Shown here: piece after piece, positions 38,810-53,549 of the stretch | How the letters are laid out: the number at the start of each line of letters is the position of its first letter | Numbering within the stretch: the stretch's first letter is position 1 | Assembly (NCBI GenBank): GCA_013433145.1 | Contig: CM024188.1 | Location: forward strand, 5,617,001-5,681,000 | From: Ascaris suum | Lineage: Eukaryota; Nematoda; Chromadorea; Rhabditida; Ascarididae | Length of the DNA: 64,000 bases | Direction of reading: 5' to 3' | The notes under the pieces: generated by a model | Database searches by the model: none | What the model was told of the DNA's origin: nothing | The model's input: only the letters and a program-made list of their open reading frames with translations | Made by a program: the position numbers and the translations under genes

Positions 38810-41470
38810 AACTTTTCTGTATTTTTGAGCTACTTCGAAACATTCAACATAAGGATCATTGATTTAGTTTATTGAATACCTAATTCCTCCACTGTGATGT
38901 CGCCCTTCATTTGCTCTCTTTTCTCTCTCCCCACTTCGTTCTTATTGTTTTCTTATCGTCATTCCCTTTATTTGCACGTATCCCTTACGTTATTTTTGCA
39001 TTTGCTGTGCGCTTAAACTAGATTTACTGGTACATTCACGTGCTTATGTGTTCGCTGCTGGTTTGCTACTGCATATATCTCCTGCTTATAACAATTTCCT
39101 TCATTCTCACAATTCCAGTAGAGACTCTATCAAAAATATCGAAAAATACTTCGTTGTTTCCTTGCGACATCTTTCTCCAACCTTCACACATTTCAGAGCA
39201 AAGCAATTGCGCACGAACTTTTTGACCATCATGCTTGCAAGTGAGTGTTTGTGCACAATCAGTGAGGTTCGTTGTTGTAATGAAATGCTGCTGCGTGGCC
39301 GACCTTTTAGAGAACGTTTGGCGGCGTCTAAGTGTTCTATCATCGCCGATGAAAACACCATCGCAGAGTTATCAGTGTTTTCGATTGTGAGTGTAACCAG
39401 GTCAGCCATATGCGATGATGCATTTGCACATTGTTCATGAACTTTTTTTTACTCGCAATGCATAAAATGTCGGTTATTTATTACTGTTCGAGATGACTAG
39501 AACCTCACAATGTGAATTCACTTAGTAAGTACTTTCTTTTATATGTACTGCAATGTTTTTATAACTGTCCGAACATTTTAGTTGTTCGTGCACCGTTTCA
39601 GTCGCTTTCAAGTGACATTGATTTATGAATTTGTGACATTTCACTTCATTAAATGAGACATGCCAAACGGATGCATTATGTCTTTAACGAAGTTAATTGC
39701 GTTTATTTTATTGCAAGAGGCAGGCTATATCAGTGCGCAGTGTAGAATGTGAAGAATTCCTAAAATACCAAGGTGCTTATCATATCACTTCCACTCGACC
39801 TCTGGCTATTGTGGTTCTCGTTTACATCATGGTCATGTCGCTTCGCTAAATTTCACTCACAAGACGATGGCTAACATACGTATGAAAATTTCGCTGTATG
39901 ATTTGATAGCAGATTTTGTTGTAATCACATGAAATAAAAATAATTCTTTATTGAAGGTGAAAATTCTGAAACCGGTTGGTTTTTTTCAGAAGACGTTATT
40001 GGAAAATATGTCATTGTTTTCAGACGTTTTAGTAGCCGACTGGCCTACTTCGTCGAAACGTAAAGCGCATTGTGTTAGCTCAAGCTTCTCCTTTCCGTCG
40101 ATTTTTTTATTGTCTCGCTTGTTTGAAGTAAACCGGAACATGGAGTTTAAATAGAAATTAACCCACCTCGCAGGTGTATAAACACTGCATCATCTAGTCT
40201 TCTTTTGTAGTGACGCAGAAGCAAACTGAATAATGGCAATGAGATGAATTCGAGTAAATTGTACCTGAATAATTAAACATCCGAATAAAAATTGTATAAT
40301 AAATAAATATTGAGTTCGAAATATATGGCTAATATACCTAAGTGTTTTGATTCGGTGGCTGTCTACTAGAATAGTTCAAAAAATTGTGGATTTTTTTTAC
40401 AATATTTAGTAGGCATAATAGATTGGCACATCCAGTTTCTCTCTAAAAGATGCTTCAAAATACTGAAGTGCTTTATTTTGCTCACTCGAAGGTGTGAAAT
40501 TGTTGGGCAGCATTCCTAAACTTTATGACTCCTAACTTTGCATTCCGTATTAGTTACTCTATATAAGTAGTGACTGTTCAAGTTCTAGGAAAACAACGTA
40601 TCGCGGTATTGTTTCAGTGTCACAAGAAATGGTTTTATTTTTCGCTAGCTCCAAAGCGAATGAATACCCATTAGCAACATCAGTTTTTTTGTGCCGCATT
40701 CGGCGTTCATGTTTTCCTGAAAATCAAAAGATCCCGTTTAATTACTCATTCAATAAAAAACGAAGTGCGCATCAGCGCTTTGCAAAGAATTTTAAAACGA
40801 GTTTATTTAAGTGCGAACGATTTCAAAGTCAACCTTTAGCACTAATGATTGGAAATGTCTTTGACTGCAACGATTTGGGACACCCTCAATAGTGTTCGCT
40901 TGTACCAGTTTCCTTCTTGCATTGATTTCTTCGCTGAGATGACGAGATTCCATGATGAACTCTTCTGCGATATTGAGTCTTTTTGACGCAAATTTTTAGC
41001 AAAACGTGGTCGTTTTACTCTTCTGACCAATACTTTTGATAAGTTACAATTCTGTTCAGCTCGACAGAAATAAGATTTCTTTCTTGTAGTACACCATGGT
41101 ATAAATGATGTATCTCTTTATGCACCTGTCTGATGCGACTTCCCCCATAACAGGCAACGCACATCCTCTATAGCAGTCAAGCAATAACTGTTCTTGCCGT
41201 CACCATCTCAAACCTTTTCATTTGCATTCGTATAGTTGCAACGTTCTAAATCTTGAAAAAAAAAAAAAATTACATGGTTGGAAATTAAAATAATTCCTGA
41301 ATACCGAGGCGGTTATTTGAATACCCGCCTATAAAATTCAACAATTTTGAGCGTGGCGTTGAGAAGGGATAGTTCACTGTCGATGCTCGAACGCCATCAC
41401 GTTATCTCTGCCGCTTGTGGTTCGACGAGATGCGGCACCACGTACAGTTTCAATGTGATTAATGCAACAT
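38810..41470. other. Intergenic, no recognised gene
   Basis: AT-rich. The + strand open frame at 39048-39440 and the + 40617-40892 / minus 40842-41030 pair match no family I know. The minus-strand sequence TGAGGGTGTCCCAAATCGTT (about 40871-40890) looks like a single mariner-type terminal repeat without a visible partner. A poly-A run lies near 41255-41268. Confidence 0.45.
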
Positions 41471-41638
41471 AGGTGTGTTGTTTTGCAGTGTGATGTGCTC
41501 ATGGTTTTACTGCCTCATATTCAGCATTCATTTCACTCTACTCTTTTACATTTTAAAACTTCGGCACACATTGGGCGAACCTTACGATGACTTTGGTTAT
41601 GTGCTACGTTTATTTCTATCGATGTTCGGTCTGTGCAG

Positions 41639-44295
41639 CGTTGAAGATCATTCGGAATCGGCATCGGTAGCCAGTTCGTCGACGACTGAAAAATACGACA
41701 AATTTCGTTTTATTTTCAGGTAAGCAAATTGAAAGAATCAACATCTTGTTACGTCACTGCATTTTTTTCTCTATGAGTGTTTTGCGCAGAACATACACAA
41801 CATACGAAAAAAAAGCAACCATGTAAAGGCGCATGTTTTGAGTCAGTTGTTTAACTTGTTGCAAGAAGTGACTCATCCTATACTAAACTCAGCGATTAAA
41901 AGCCCACGGCCCTTTGAATAGATGACGACTTCTCGAAAGCAGACATAAATAAAAAGGCAGTGGCTTTCCACCTGAAGGAAATACTACACGATTCAGTGAA
42001 TGTGTATAACAACCTTCGAATGGTGCAGTTTCGGAGGACTGACAAGGTTAATTGTGCAGTTGCATGTTGTGCTCTGTTAAACGGCCCACCTAACATTTAC
42101 TGCGTCTAGTTGCGTTTCAGGTGTATTGTGTGTGAGTGCATTTCAAAGGATCAATATATGTGCACTCGGTGCGGTCAGTTGTGCGGTTGCGAGAAATGTG
42201 TTGGAGAAATGCTATCCAGTAGTACGAGGGCCTCATGTCCACTTTGCAGGTTGGCCTTCAATTGGTTTTGCTCAGTGCACCTCCCAATAAAGGTTGTCTT
42301 CCGAACATTTTATGTCGTCTTTCCCACATATTTAGTCGGCTAAAATCATCAGTCTTCTAAGGAGCAGTAATGCAAGCGGCCGCTTGTTATCTGAGCATTC
42401 TAATGTTAAAGATTGCAATTTACTTTGTGGTCTGGTTATGTGGCCAAGAATACGAGCATTCCACTATGCAAACAGCTTTTCATTTGATTTTGATGACAAC
42501 CTATGATACTCTGAGCACGTGGTGCGGAAGAGCATGCCCAGTGGGTTTTGATTTGGAAACAGTTTACAGCAAATCTCACAATGATGCCTAAAGCTTTGAG
42601 AAACTGGAGCAAGTAGATCAGTATTTATGTGCGAAAGGTGAACGAAGAAAAACGCTTGTTCTGGCGATAACAATTAATTCGACGGAAAATGTTCGATAGT
42701 TACACATAGAGCCAAAGCAAGGGCTGCATTGGGTAGGAGATAAGATGGGTGGATCGGGTTGGGTCATGTATCGTTGAGCAAAAATTGTTATTAGAATTGT
42801 CGCTCACAGGTAGATTTATCGTTTAAGTGGGCCACATTTACTTCTTTAATTTTGGTACTGATATCATGCACAAATTTTCATTTAATTTTGCTGTTTGGGA
42901 GAAGCATTTTTCAAGGAAAACTGTTATTGAATATTGCGAGCAGCTTTTCAAACAAATCAGTATTCAAGTAATGAAAAAGCCATTCGACTGCCAAATGCAG
43001 AAAAAACTTGGCAATTTATATTTCTTGTCAAAACCAGACAATTTTACAAAATTTTACAAACCAGACAAAAGCACCTTTTCATGCTTCTTAGAGACGATAC
43101 AATTTTACGTGGAAGAGAAAAAATTGTCGTAAAACTGAGATAAAATCCATTTCAATAAAAGCCTCTCCAAAAAAGTTCATCCACAATTGTGTAACGTTCC
43201 CAAAACACTGTGAAGGTTATGCAGGCGCCATTGATAACTCATTCCTCACAAAATTTTTCAAAGGATAATCATAAGATTTGGAACTTATAAATGATGTTTC
43301 ATGACGCCGTTTCCTAACAAGAGTAGAAATCGAAGTGAAGTCGGCCTTGCCTTAGAGGGAATTTTACTCTTTATCTCTTTATTGTGGGATAATTTAATCC
43401 TTCACATTCTTTACATTTCCATTTGCTGAATTTAATAATAACCATTTGGTAAATTCGGTTGAGTATAACGAGCCGAAAACCCTCTAAAAATCTGCTTTTG
43501 CTTCACAGAAGCTTCCACTGCTGGGATTCGTCATGGTCGTCTGTTTGCCAAGCTAAAGCAAGCGAAACCAGCAGTAAAATTTCTTTTAAAACGTTTTTGC
43601 TATTCGACTGTCATTCAAAACGTGCATCTATAACTGTTTCGAAGCACCCACTTAGAAGTTACTTCTGTAATAAGCACTACTCCTTTTTTCTCTTATTTTC
43701 ATATCGTAGGAAGGAATTTTCTATTTCTCACTCTCTTCTTACCGCTCTAGTTGGGGATGTCTTTCTCACTTTCTTTCGTTCCCAGCTTATCAGGCCAACG
43801 AATGAAATGTTAATGTCGGATTTGGCGATCTCTTGTTGGAAAACTGAATCCGTTAGTTGAATTTGCGCAGAAATTCACTGAAGTCCTGAAGTGTGATTTT
43901 TGGTCATCTCATTTAAGTGGTTCGAAAAAATACTTCTAAAAATTTTGGGATGGAGATCACATTTAGCAGCGAGCTCGGAAAGCTAATTAGGCTTACGCTG
44001 ATTTAGACAGCACTTTTTCCAGCTTATTCATAAACCCTTTCGATTTTCCTTGAGCTTTATCCATTTAACCTTAGAGAGATGACAACTATATTCTATGAAT
44101 GAGCTTGAGAATGGATTATCCAATGTGGCGTTTATTTGCCGTTATTGGCACCATTTCAGGCAGCCCTGGTATAATGGCAGTTACAATGCTGGATTCGCAT
44201 TAGCAAGATTTCTGCGTGGACTTTATACAGCTGTCGAGGAGGAGAATCCTCAGTATCTCATTGATAGCCCACTTGCATCATTGAATGCCTCTTGA
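41639..44295 (+). CDS. Small RING-finger protein, candidate three-exon gene
   Basis: Exons 41639-41719 (uncertain), 42121-42249 and 44160-44295 join in phase (AG|G both times). The middle exon encodes a complete RING with four C-x-x-C pairs (C-I-V-C, C-T-R-C, C-E-K-C, C-P-L-C). The spacing and the C-x-x-C-x-x-L-C core are close to the TRIM37 RING. The last exon continues Q-P-W-Y-N-G-S-Y and ends after about 45 residues, with no B-box, MATH or other partner domain visible. RING domains usually recruit E2 ubiquitin enzymes; that role is inferred. The 5' start is unknown: the frame stays open upstream (from 41475) but becomes T-rich and intron-like. It could also be a fragment of a duplicated TRIM37-like gene. 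Confidence 0.5.
42121..42249 (+). CDS. RING-finger exon
   Basis: A 129-nt exon between gcgtttcag and TGCAG|GTTGGC. All eight metal-ligand cysteines are on this one exon: C-x2-C, nine residues, C-x2-C, five residues, C-x2-C, twelve residues, C-x2-C. The classical histidine ligand is replaced by cysteine. This is the best supported part of the gene. Confidence 0.7.
44160..44295 (+). CDS. RING gene, candidate last exon
   Basis: After ccatttcag. The G completes the Arg codon begun in the RING exon (C-P-L-C-R), then Q-P-W, a common follow-on to a RING. A helical stretch (A-L-A-R-F-L-R-G-L-Y-T-A-V-E-E-E) leads to TGA at 44293-44295. Confidence 0.45.
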
Positions 44296-44403
44296 CGAAG
44301 CTTATGGCCCTAAAAGCGCTTCAGTTCTGTGGTTTAAGGGGGTTGCTATGCGGGCGTGTGCTATTTCCACAGAGTTATAATTATTCTGTACAAAAGCTTG
44401 AAA

Positions 44404-44535
44404 ATGAATAATCATCACGTGGTTGACAGTGCTAGTAGGGTTTATGAAAGAGCAATTCCGGCTAGCGAGTGCAGCACTGAAGAGATGGGAAACGCCAATA
44501 CGTCTGAAGACTTAAGAGCTGTCGATAATTCGAAC
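44404..44535 (+). CDS. Possible first exon of an unknown gene
   Basis: ATG at 44404 opens 44 codons (M-N-N-H-H-V-V-D-S-A-S-R-V) ending at a good donor, AAC|GTATGC, in phase 0. The sequence is polar and acidic with no motif I know. It starts 109 bases after the RING gene stop and may belong to that gene if its end is wrong. Confidence 0.25.
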
Positions 44536-44559
44536 GTATGCACATTCTTCTCTTGATTG

Positions 44560-45958
<1,399 letters not shown>

Positions 45959-46157
45959 AGTAGCAGTAGGAGGGGCAATAATGGAAACAAAAAAGGAAAG
46001 CATATGTGCAATTCCGACAGCAAATGCACAGACTGCGGAAAGAAATTCAAGACGGGAGTAGTAAAAAGACTGCATTTAACGACCGCGACAAGAATATGAG
46101 AAGTGGAAACATTTAGAGCATGGAATTTGCAGCCAAATAAAGAACTAAATGGTCTAG

Positions 46158-47310
46158 TCAACTGAAAAAACTTTCTGCAGTACCTGCTTTCACGATAATT
46201 TCAGGGAAACTATTCCAAGCACGCACAATACAATAATGAAGTTTATGCAAAAAGCTGTATGTGGCATGCGTTTTTGTGGCTGGCTTATACTCATTCCATG
46301 CCGCTCATACTCGGAGACTCTTTCAGGGAGTCTGAAGCGCATGATGTTAGAAAATTCAAGCACTACCTTGAAGTAGAAGATAGAGTCGAGCCCAGTTTAA
46401 CGGTACTCCAGTTTCAAGTTTAAGACTTTCGGCTTAGGCACAAAATGTGACCATAACAGACTTTAGCGAACGCGGCATAAGTGAAGCCATTTAGGTCTCT
46501 TGAGCGTAGTTTAATAGAAACGACAAGAGGAGACATGTAGGGGTTGCATATTCCAGAATAGATCTATAGTATGCACTGAAAGCCTTATGGTAATGCTCGA
46601 GACATTTACATCGAAATACAAGCCTTCTGCAGCTTTAGATTCTTCTTGGAAACGAAAGGACATTGCAGCGTTCAGTGAAAAGGCAATTATGCAGCTTATA
46701 CCGCAGAGTATTTAAGTCGCACTCAGCAAAGGAGCAGTTATCGCCAACCACTCAACTTAAGGAGGCACTCGCACCTGGTTGTTATGCGTAATGTTCAGCT
46801 TCCACAAATTCAAAGGAAGTGAGACTTAATGGTCGTGAAATTTTTTGTGCCAGCCGCTTTAGAGGCATCGATGGAGCACCGATTGGTGTAGGGTAAAGTT
46901 CGTAAGTAAGTTTACCGGTAGTCATCGCAGCACTACATCTATTCAACGCCACAGAAACTGATCCGCGGAGCGGAGTTTTGCACCAGAGGAAAACACCATT
47001 ATGGAGATCTTTGAAAAGAAGTCGGCGAATATGTCGCATTGTCGTCCGTCTTCTAAAGTCGAGCCATTCTGTCCTCCTTTTAGATAAATACTCCATGATG
47101 GCTTTCCAGCTTGCTGTTTAAACACTTATCAAAAAATACCGCGTTTCTCCCACATATCAGACATTTGCTCTGGTTTTCAGCAAATTACATGTGTTGCACA
47201 CGGTAATCTTCAGATGACTTTTTGAAAGCCTCTCTTGCTTCAGGCTTAAGTCGATCAAGCCATAGGTCTTTTACAGCTGCGAGCCATTGACGGTATTGTA
47301 GCGATCGCTT
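46158..47310 (-). mobile_element. CR1/Jockey-like LINE fragment with internal deletion
   Basis: Read on the minus strand, the linker between endonuclease and RT is recognisable (Y-R-Q-W-L-A-A-V-K-D near 47290, P-S-M-P-L-K-R-L-A near 46870). The RT fingers and palm are missing. The thumb and C terminus follow: S-I-L-E-Y-A-T-P near 46550, then V-R-A-W-N-S-F-P-E-I and a stop at 46158-46160. Several frameshifts. The 5' limit is approximate. Confidence 0.72.
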
Positions 47311-47959
47311 ACAGCATTTACCTTGCAGTGCCTAGAAGACTGCATCAGTAAGCAAATCCTGCAGTGAAATTTTTGTAAAAAAGTACATCGAAAGGTGCAG
47401 TTTCTCATCGAACGATACGAAAAATCGCATTTCACAATCCTTTTTTCGCTTGCTTGCCGAAGCACTACAGGCTTTCGTAATGCTAGCGTCATCCAGCGTT
47501 CACAAGAAATGAGTGGTGCTGCGCTTAATGAATCATGGCACAATTTAGCACCCATGCAGCGCAGTTCAAATGGCATGCTGTGACTGTGTGAGGTACCTAA
47601 GTGATGAAGGAACTTGCGAAGCCACTTATATATTGCGAAGATGAGGACTTTTTCTAGAGGCGATAGTCATGTCCGAAACGGCGGTATCTATAAGCCGTTA
47701 TCAAATATCCATAGAGTAGGGTACTCTTTTTCCCATAGGAGAAAAAGGTAGGAGGGAAGCAGTGTTGGGCAATTAACGCAGTAAACACAAGTGCATATTC
47801 GAGCAGCCGCCACATATATGGATTCTGGCTGATCCTTTTCCTGGCTGAATTTGCTCGCTCGATTCGGGGCCCACTTTCCTTCGAATACTCGAGCGTCTTC
47901 CTTCTTGGTTCGCGGGGCTCGTCCCTGCTTTTTCACTACGCTAAGCTTTAATAGTAAAT

Positions 47960-48475
47960 TTTATCGAACAACAGTTAGGATCGTGCAAATTAGTGAATTC
48001 ATCTGCAGATACATCAAATTTTGCATGATTCTACTGTTGACTTTCACGCCCTCCAAACTGGTCTGATAATTGCTGTGAATGGTTACGATTGCAGCAGTCA
48101 AACATATCCTACGAAATGTGCCGTATGTTTCATGTAAATTATCAACACAATTGTTTTCTAAGATTAGATGACTCGATTTTATTGCTTGCCGATGACGGGA
48201 TCCGTAACGTGATGTGAAAATCAGTCCCAATATACAGTGGAACTTGTAGTGTTCCAATACTGCTTCGGAGTCCTTTAAGGTTGCAATGTGCATTCTAAGA
48301 GCAGTGCGACGCGGGTATCTCGAGCACTTCCGTAAGGCGCAATTAGTATACTGCCGATCCATTTGCGAATATTGCACCACGTGTGACCAATCATGTTGTC
48401 TTTGATGCGGAGAGAGTGTTAAAAACGTTCAAGAATACTTGACCCGCGTTGCGTTTTGTTGGTATTTCTAGAATC
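47960..48475 (+). mobile_element. CR1/Jockey-like RT 3' fragment
   Basis: A decayed catalytic box (CTGCAGATACATCAAATT near 48003) is followed by A-L-Q-T-G-L, K-C-A-V-C-F, D-G-I-R-N-V, then M-C-I-L-R-A-V-R-R-G-Y-L-E and N-V-Q-E-Y-L-T-R-V-A-F. This is the normal order of the RT palm end and thumb. Single-base shifts and stops are frequent. It faces away from the minus-strand fragment at 46158-47310. Confidence 0.72.
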
Positions 48476-51400
48476 TTCACATGACCATGAGACTTTAAGA
48501 GTATTGTAGGGCGAAATTTTTTATTTTATGCTATAAAATCGTCTTTTACGGCTTTCAGGTTTTATTATTTTCTGTTCAGGTTATTTGTTTTTAGAGCAGT
48601 CCCCCCCAGAATGTAGTTGAGGTTTAAAACGTTGCTTTATTTGAGAGTCGCCTTAATTGATTCTTCTTGAGAGCTGTTTTTGATTTTGTCTGTTGATCAC
48701 TAGATGCATCCTCCCGCCATACGAATTTCTTTTTCACATCTTTGAGACCTATAAATTTATTTACTGTCCTCTGCTCATTTTTTTTCTCGATGCTTTCATG
48801 TGAATGTGCATAATTTATGTATAGACGTGCATTTATGTCGATATCATGTTGATGTATATCCTCACTGACATATGGAGTTTTCTCTATTCATGTAAAAAAA
48901 GACGAACCTACACAATTCAACATTACAGCAACATCAACCCGGAATACTAGCATGGATGCAACCGAAACGAATTGAACAGCATCATCCTGCAAATAGTCGA
49001 ATGAGACATTGGCAGAGGTCAGCCGAATAACAGACGAGGACCTTCCTTGCAAAACCAGACTGAAAAGGAAACTTGGAAGCAAAGAACTGGAGGAAGTATT
49101 GGATGGAGGAGCAATGGACTTTCAAACTCCCCTAGGATAAAAATTACCATGGAGTTTCTGAGAAATGAACCTGACACAGTTATAAAAGCAAATATGGAGC
49201 AAATATACCCACCACAGAGCGAACCAAATGCGATTTTAAAGCCCTAGATGACATCAGTTAATGTGAACCGAGCAAACAGCTATGGAAAAGTGTCAAAATA
49301 AGTCTGCATTCATAACAGAGCAACACTGAACGTCTCAACAATTTTGCACTCTCTGAACACATCCAATATTTCATCACTGTGCGCCATATCCAAGCCATCA
49401 GACGTCTCGTCAGAGAGTGGAGAGCAGAAATACCGAATAGGATCCTCCTCATTTCGAAATTGAGGAGGTTCTGCTGCCCATAACAGCAGCTATCAGAGAC
49501 AGTAACCTTGTCACTTCGCAAAAACCTATAAGCCAGTGTCTGAGAATTAACCACGATCGACAAATGCTTGGCCATAAGGCTGATATCGCCAATATTCAAG
49601 ATAAATAAACTCAGCGTGTTTACCTCAGTCGAACTTGTTAAACTTCAGATACAACCTCAGGTAAATTGAGCCAACTGCTTAGTGACTGATTTTATCCCAT
49701 TATAGCAATAAGAAGTATAAAGCAAGTTGTGTGAAGTGGGCACAATGAAAAAAAAAGTAATTGTAAGTTGACCGGGAATATCCAACGAACTTGTGGCGCA
49801 TACAGTTTAAAGCGATATTTGAAGTGGGCACCAACTGTAGATGTATCGGATATGAAATAAACATTCCCGTTTGTATCGTAGAGTAAGAAAGCAGTTCGCC
49901 ACGTGGCATGCAGTGAAACGACCTGATTTCACCTTCCAACATAGTCATTCTTCAAACAAGCTTCTGTAGATATTTCGTCGAAGCAATGTTCTCATTAATA
50001 AGATTTATTTAAGACTAAAAAATTATGATTACATGAAGTAAAGCACCACAAGTAAATGTAATAGTTTTGCAAAAACGCTCAGTACAGCCAAATAAAGCAT
50101 CTGGTGGCGCCTTGTTCGTGTGTGGTCTCTTAAAAACACGATCAGACGTGCTGGTGAGATGACGCTGTGTACAGCTGCTATGAAAGAGAAAGTAAAAACG
50201 CAAAATCTTTTCATCCAGCGAGTATTGACTTACCAAAACAACAGTTAATTAGGACACTTGTGTGCGTCGCAGGCCAATTCTGAGTTCTCTTTTTGCCTAG
50301 ACTGAAGAGAGGATTGATATAGACATAAAAAACGGTTCAAAACATTTGATGGAGATTTCATTATACAAGCACCAGTCAATATGAGGCAATATAGCCGAAC
50401 AGAATTTCACTATTTTTCCAGCTAATCTGCCGTCTAGGTGAGCAGTTTTTGCGCTGGCATTGCGATGAACCAATAGTCGGGGTAGACTCGCTTAGTAATG
50501 GGTCTCTAGTGGTTTGTGCGATTTAATTTAAGTAATGTTTCATATTTCATTCCATGACAACTCAGGATGTACTGTATTCAAGTCCCTATGATAGGAGTCT
50601 TACATGATATAGATGCGATAAAGATTCGTAACCGCTGGAGACAGATTTTCGTAATATATCAGGCACAAGAACGTGAACAGTTTGAGCTCAAGCATTACCT
50701 AGTAATGTTGTTACATGTGATGTGTTCTCGACATATTTTTTCGAAGTTACTCTGATCATATGCTTAGGTGCACAGTATGATGTGTCATGGCAAAAACTGC
50801 ATTACAACGGGCAGAATAAATTGCGAAGTGCACTGCAGAGTAGCGCACAATTTCCCTTTTAAGTGCGCTGTGAAGGACTTGCAAGTCACAGGAACGAAGC
50901 TAGGAGCTGGTCTTGCACTTGCACAGTAGTCTCACTCTAAAGAATCTGCTGATTCCTGCTGTTATTCATGCAGCCTTCTACAGCGAGGTTTTGACTGTCC
51001 ACTGCTTCCTTGTAAAAAAGTGAAGACATCGAAGTTTTGGACACAGCTCAGAAATGGATCAACACATGACCGGAACACTGATCTATACAGCGTTTTAAAA
51101 GCTTGTTTTGCCTTACTATTTCCCAACAAAGTTTAAAAGGGTTTGAAATTTTTGGTAAAGATTTGAAGTTGGGGAAGCACTTCACAAGCTGCACCCTAAT
51201 TACTGCAAAAGTTAGAAAAAAACGAACGTTCATATTGCGCAATTTGTTGAAAGTAGATTCCCTTAACCTTGTTCAGCCCCTCAGATTGAATTTTGGCTCG
51301 CAATAAAACGCGCCGCGCTATTGCGGTAATCCGTTGCTTTGACTTAGCGCATAAATTAAAAAAGTGACCCTCCATAATTTGTGATATGCTGGAGGCAGAA

Positions 51401-53402
51401 GGGGGCCGCTCTTTAAAGAGTTTCACTCGGTGCCACTAGTTCACTCAACCTGTATAACTTTGTAATAGTACTGTCAGTTCTTGACCTACCAGGCAAACTT
51501 AAAAAGCAAACTTATAGTTTTCATTCCTGTGTGATTGAAGGATAGGCTCTTTATAGTCTTTAATCCAAATGTCTTAACCTATGTGGATATCCTTGTAGCA
51601 ATACCTTGATTATAAAACGTGAACGTCCATACCTCATAGTCTATTAGAGATAGATGACAGGTTTCTAAGGTCGTGGCAAAATGTGCCGAAAGCCTTAAAA
51701 TCTCATTAGCCTTGTCTTAATGCAACGATAGTCATTAAATTTTCTGATAGATTAGATCTAAAATGCTTCCTTTGTGGAAGTCCAACAACAGTTCCATTTT
51801 TCGACACGTCCTAGATATGAATCTGAGTGTCACTTTTGACGCACAGTGAATTATGCAGAAAAACGCGCAATCCGCCTTTTAGCACTAGACACTTTGTGTT
51901 GTTCATAAAAATAATGTGCCTTGCAATATATAAAAATCGTGGTCGCTCTAAATTTCGTGTTCGAGAACTCTGTGGCTTCAAATACCATCAGGAAGGTGCC
52001 AATGTTTGTGAGCTGGGACCCACGAAGTCTACTGAACCACGAAAGATGTAGAACGCATTGGTTTTGTATTACTTACAGGAATCCGGGCAAACTACTTCTT
52101 GTCGAGATCAGTGAGCGCTGCTGCATGCTTTCATGTCTCAGTTGCTCGATTGGTGCGCATTTCGATAAATGCGAGTGCGTAATACGGTAATTCAACTGCT
52201 TCACGTAAGGGAACCGTATGAGGGCTAAAATTCACTAGAAGCTCTTTTGATGACAGTGTTTCCTCATTGCTTCTCGTTAATTCATTTCATCTAAAACTCA
52301 TTTTGTCATCCTTGATTTCTGCGTTTTCATTCTCAACTCTCTTTACTTCGATATACTCTTGAACAGCCATTTTCTTTTCACCCACTCAGTATACTCAAGT
52401 CTCTTTACAAAACAAGTCGAACTGCTCGGACTGACTTGACCAGTCATTTTCTGTTCTCCCTTTGACTTTACCACCAAGTGGTGGATGGGCAATGGTCGAA
52501 ATTTCCAAAGTCCACGATACAGCGATGAATGGGGTCGGATCATTAATCGATATCGGCCCAGAACCAACCCATTTGAACATATAAATTTTTCGCACTGCTC
52601 GCCACCTTCGCGTTTAGGTTTACATAAGCCGTCTCCACAGTAACTCACGTCACATATGTCCTCATCTTATGTCTACATCTTAGTCCGCTTTAAAAATACA
52701 CGACACGTCAATTTTCACATCTCCTACTACCGTTTAAACGTAATAACCTCTCCGCATTTCTCTTTCTCTGCACAAATGCCTGTGATTTCTATGAACTCCT
52801 TGAATTCAACTCGTCGCCAATCCACCGAGCCAAAGTTATTCAGTCAACTTGGCTACTTGACAGCGAATGAAAAAGACTTAAGAAAAACTCAGTTTTCTGG
52901 ATACAACACACTGACGGCACAATTGCTCAAGTTATCTAGAGAATGAAGTGAAAGCTCACTGATGACCAGCAGTGAAAGGCGCATGGACTGCATATGCACC
53001 ACCCAGGAAACTTTGCAAGAACATTTGGTTCCGACCGTACAATGCGCATAAACTAAACGGAGGGTTTCGATATCAAGGCAGGCTTGCCAATTTCGAGAGA
53101 AACATGTTTAAAACTTTATACATAAACCGACAAAGCGAACAGTGTGTATTGACAAACATACTGCGATTATAAAAGAGACGAAGTGTTGGCAATCTATAAT
53201 ACAGCAGTCAGCTGGTCTTAAAAAAGCAAGTATTCATTAAAAAGAAATACCGAGTATCATTTTCAGGGACATTTGCCGTAAATTACAGCCGACCCTCTTG
53301 ATGACGATATGTTATCTTTTTCTGATGCACCACTTGTTAAATAACGACCAAATTTGCATATGAAATTGCATGCTATATGTTATGGGCAGTAATTTATGAT
53401 GA
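48476..53402. other. Intergenic, probably repeat remains
   Basis: No confident gene. Around 48900-49690 the + strand keeps an interrupted frame with R-L-N-N-F-A-L-S-E-H and R-R-L-V-R-E-W-R-A-E-I-P, which looks like a dead mobile-element or pseudogene frame, family unknown. At 52343-52648 the minus strand has two overlapping frames (101 and 66 codons) of unknown origin. Confidence 0.4.
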
Positions 53403-53549
53403 TCACATACAAGGCAGATTGCGTCGTCGCAATTCCTCGACTAGCTCACTAAAGTTCCGCTCACTGTATACGTGATGCATAGTGTCTGCAATTGCATCCA
53501 TTGTGTATTGGTTCAGGCCAGCGAATTCTGCGTCTGGTCGTCCATTTCC
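53403..53549 (-). CDS. vWA gene last exon
   Basis: After ttgtttacag, phase 0. It holds the last helix of the second vWA domain (H-H-V-Y-S-E-R-N-F-S-E-L-V-E-E-L) and ends R-N-L-P-C-M, TGA. Confidence 0.92.
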   Translation of the reverse strand, partial: GNGRPDAEFAGLNQYTMDAIADTMHHVYSERNFSELVEELRRRNLPCM

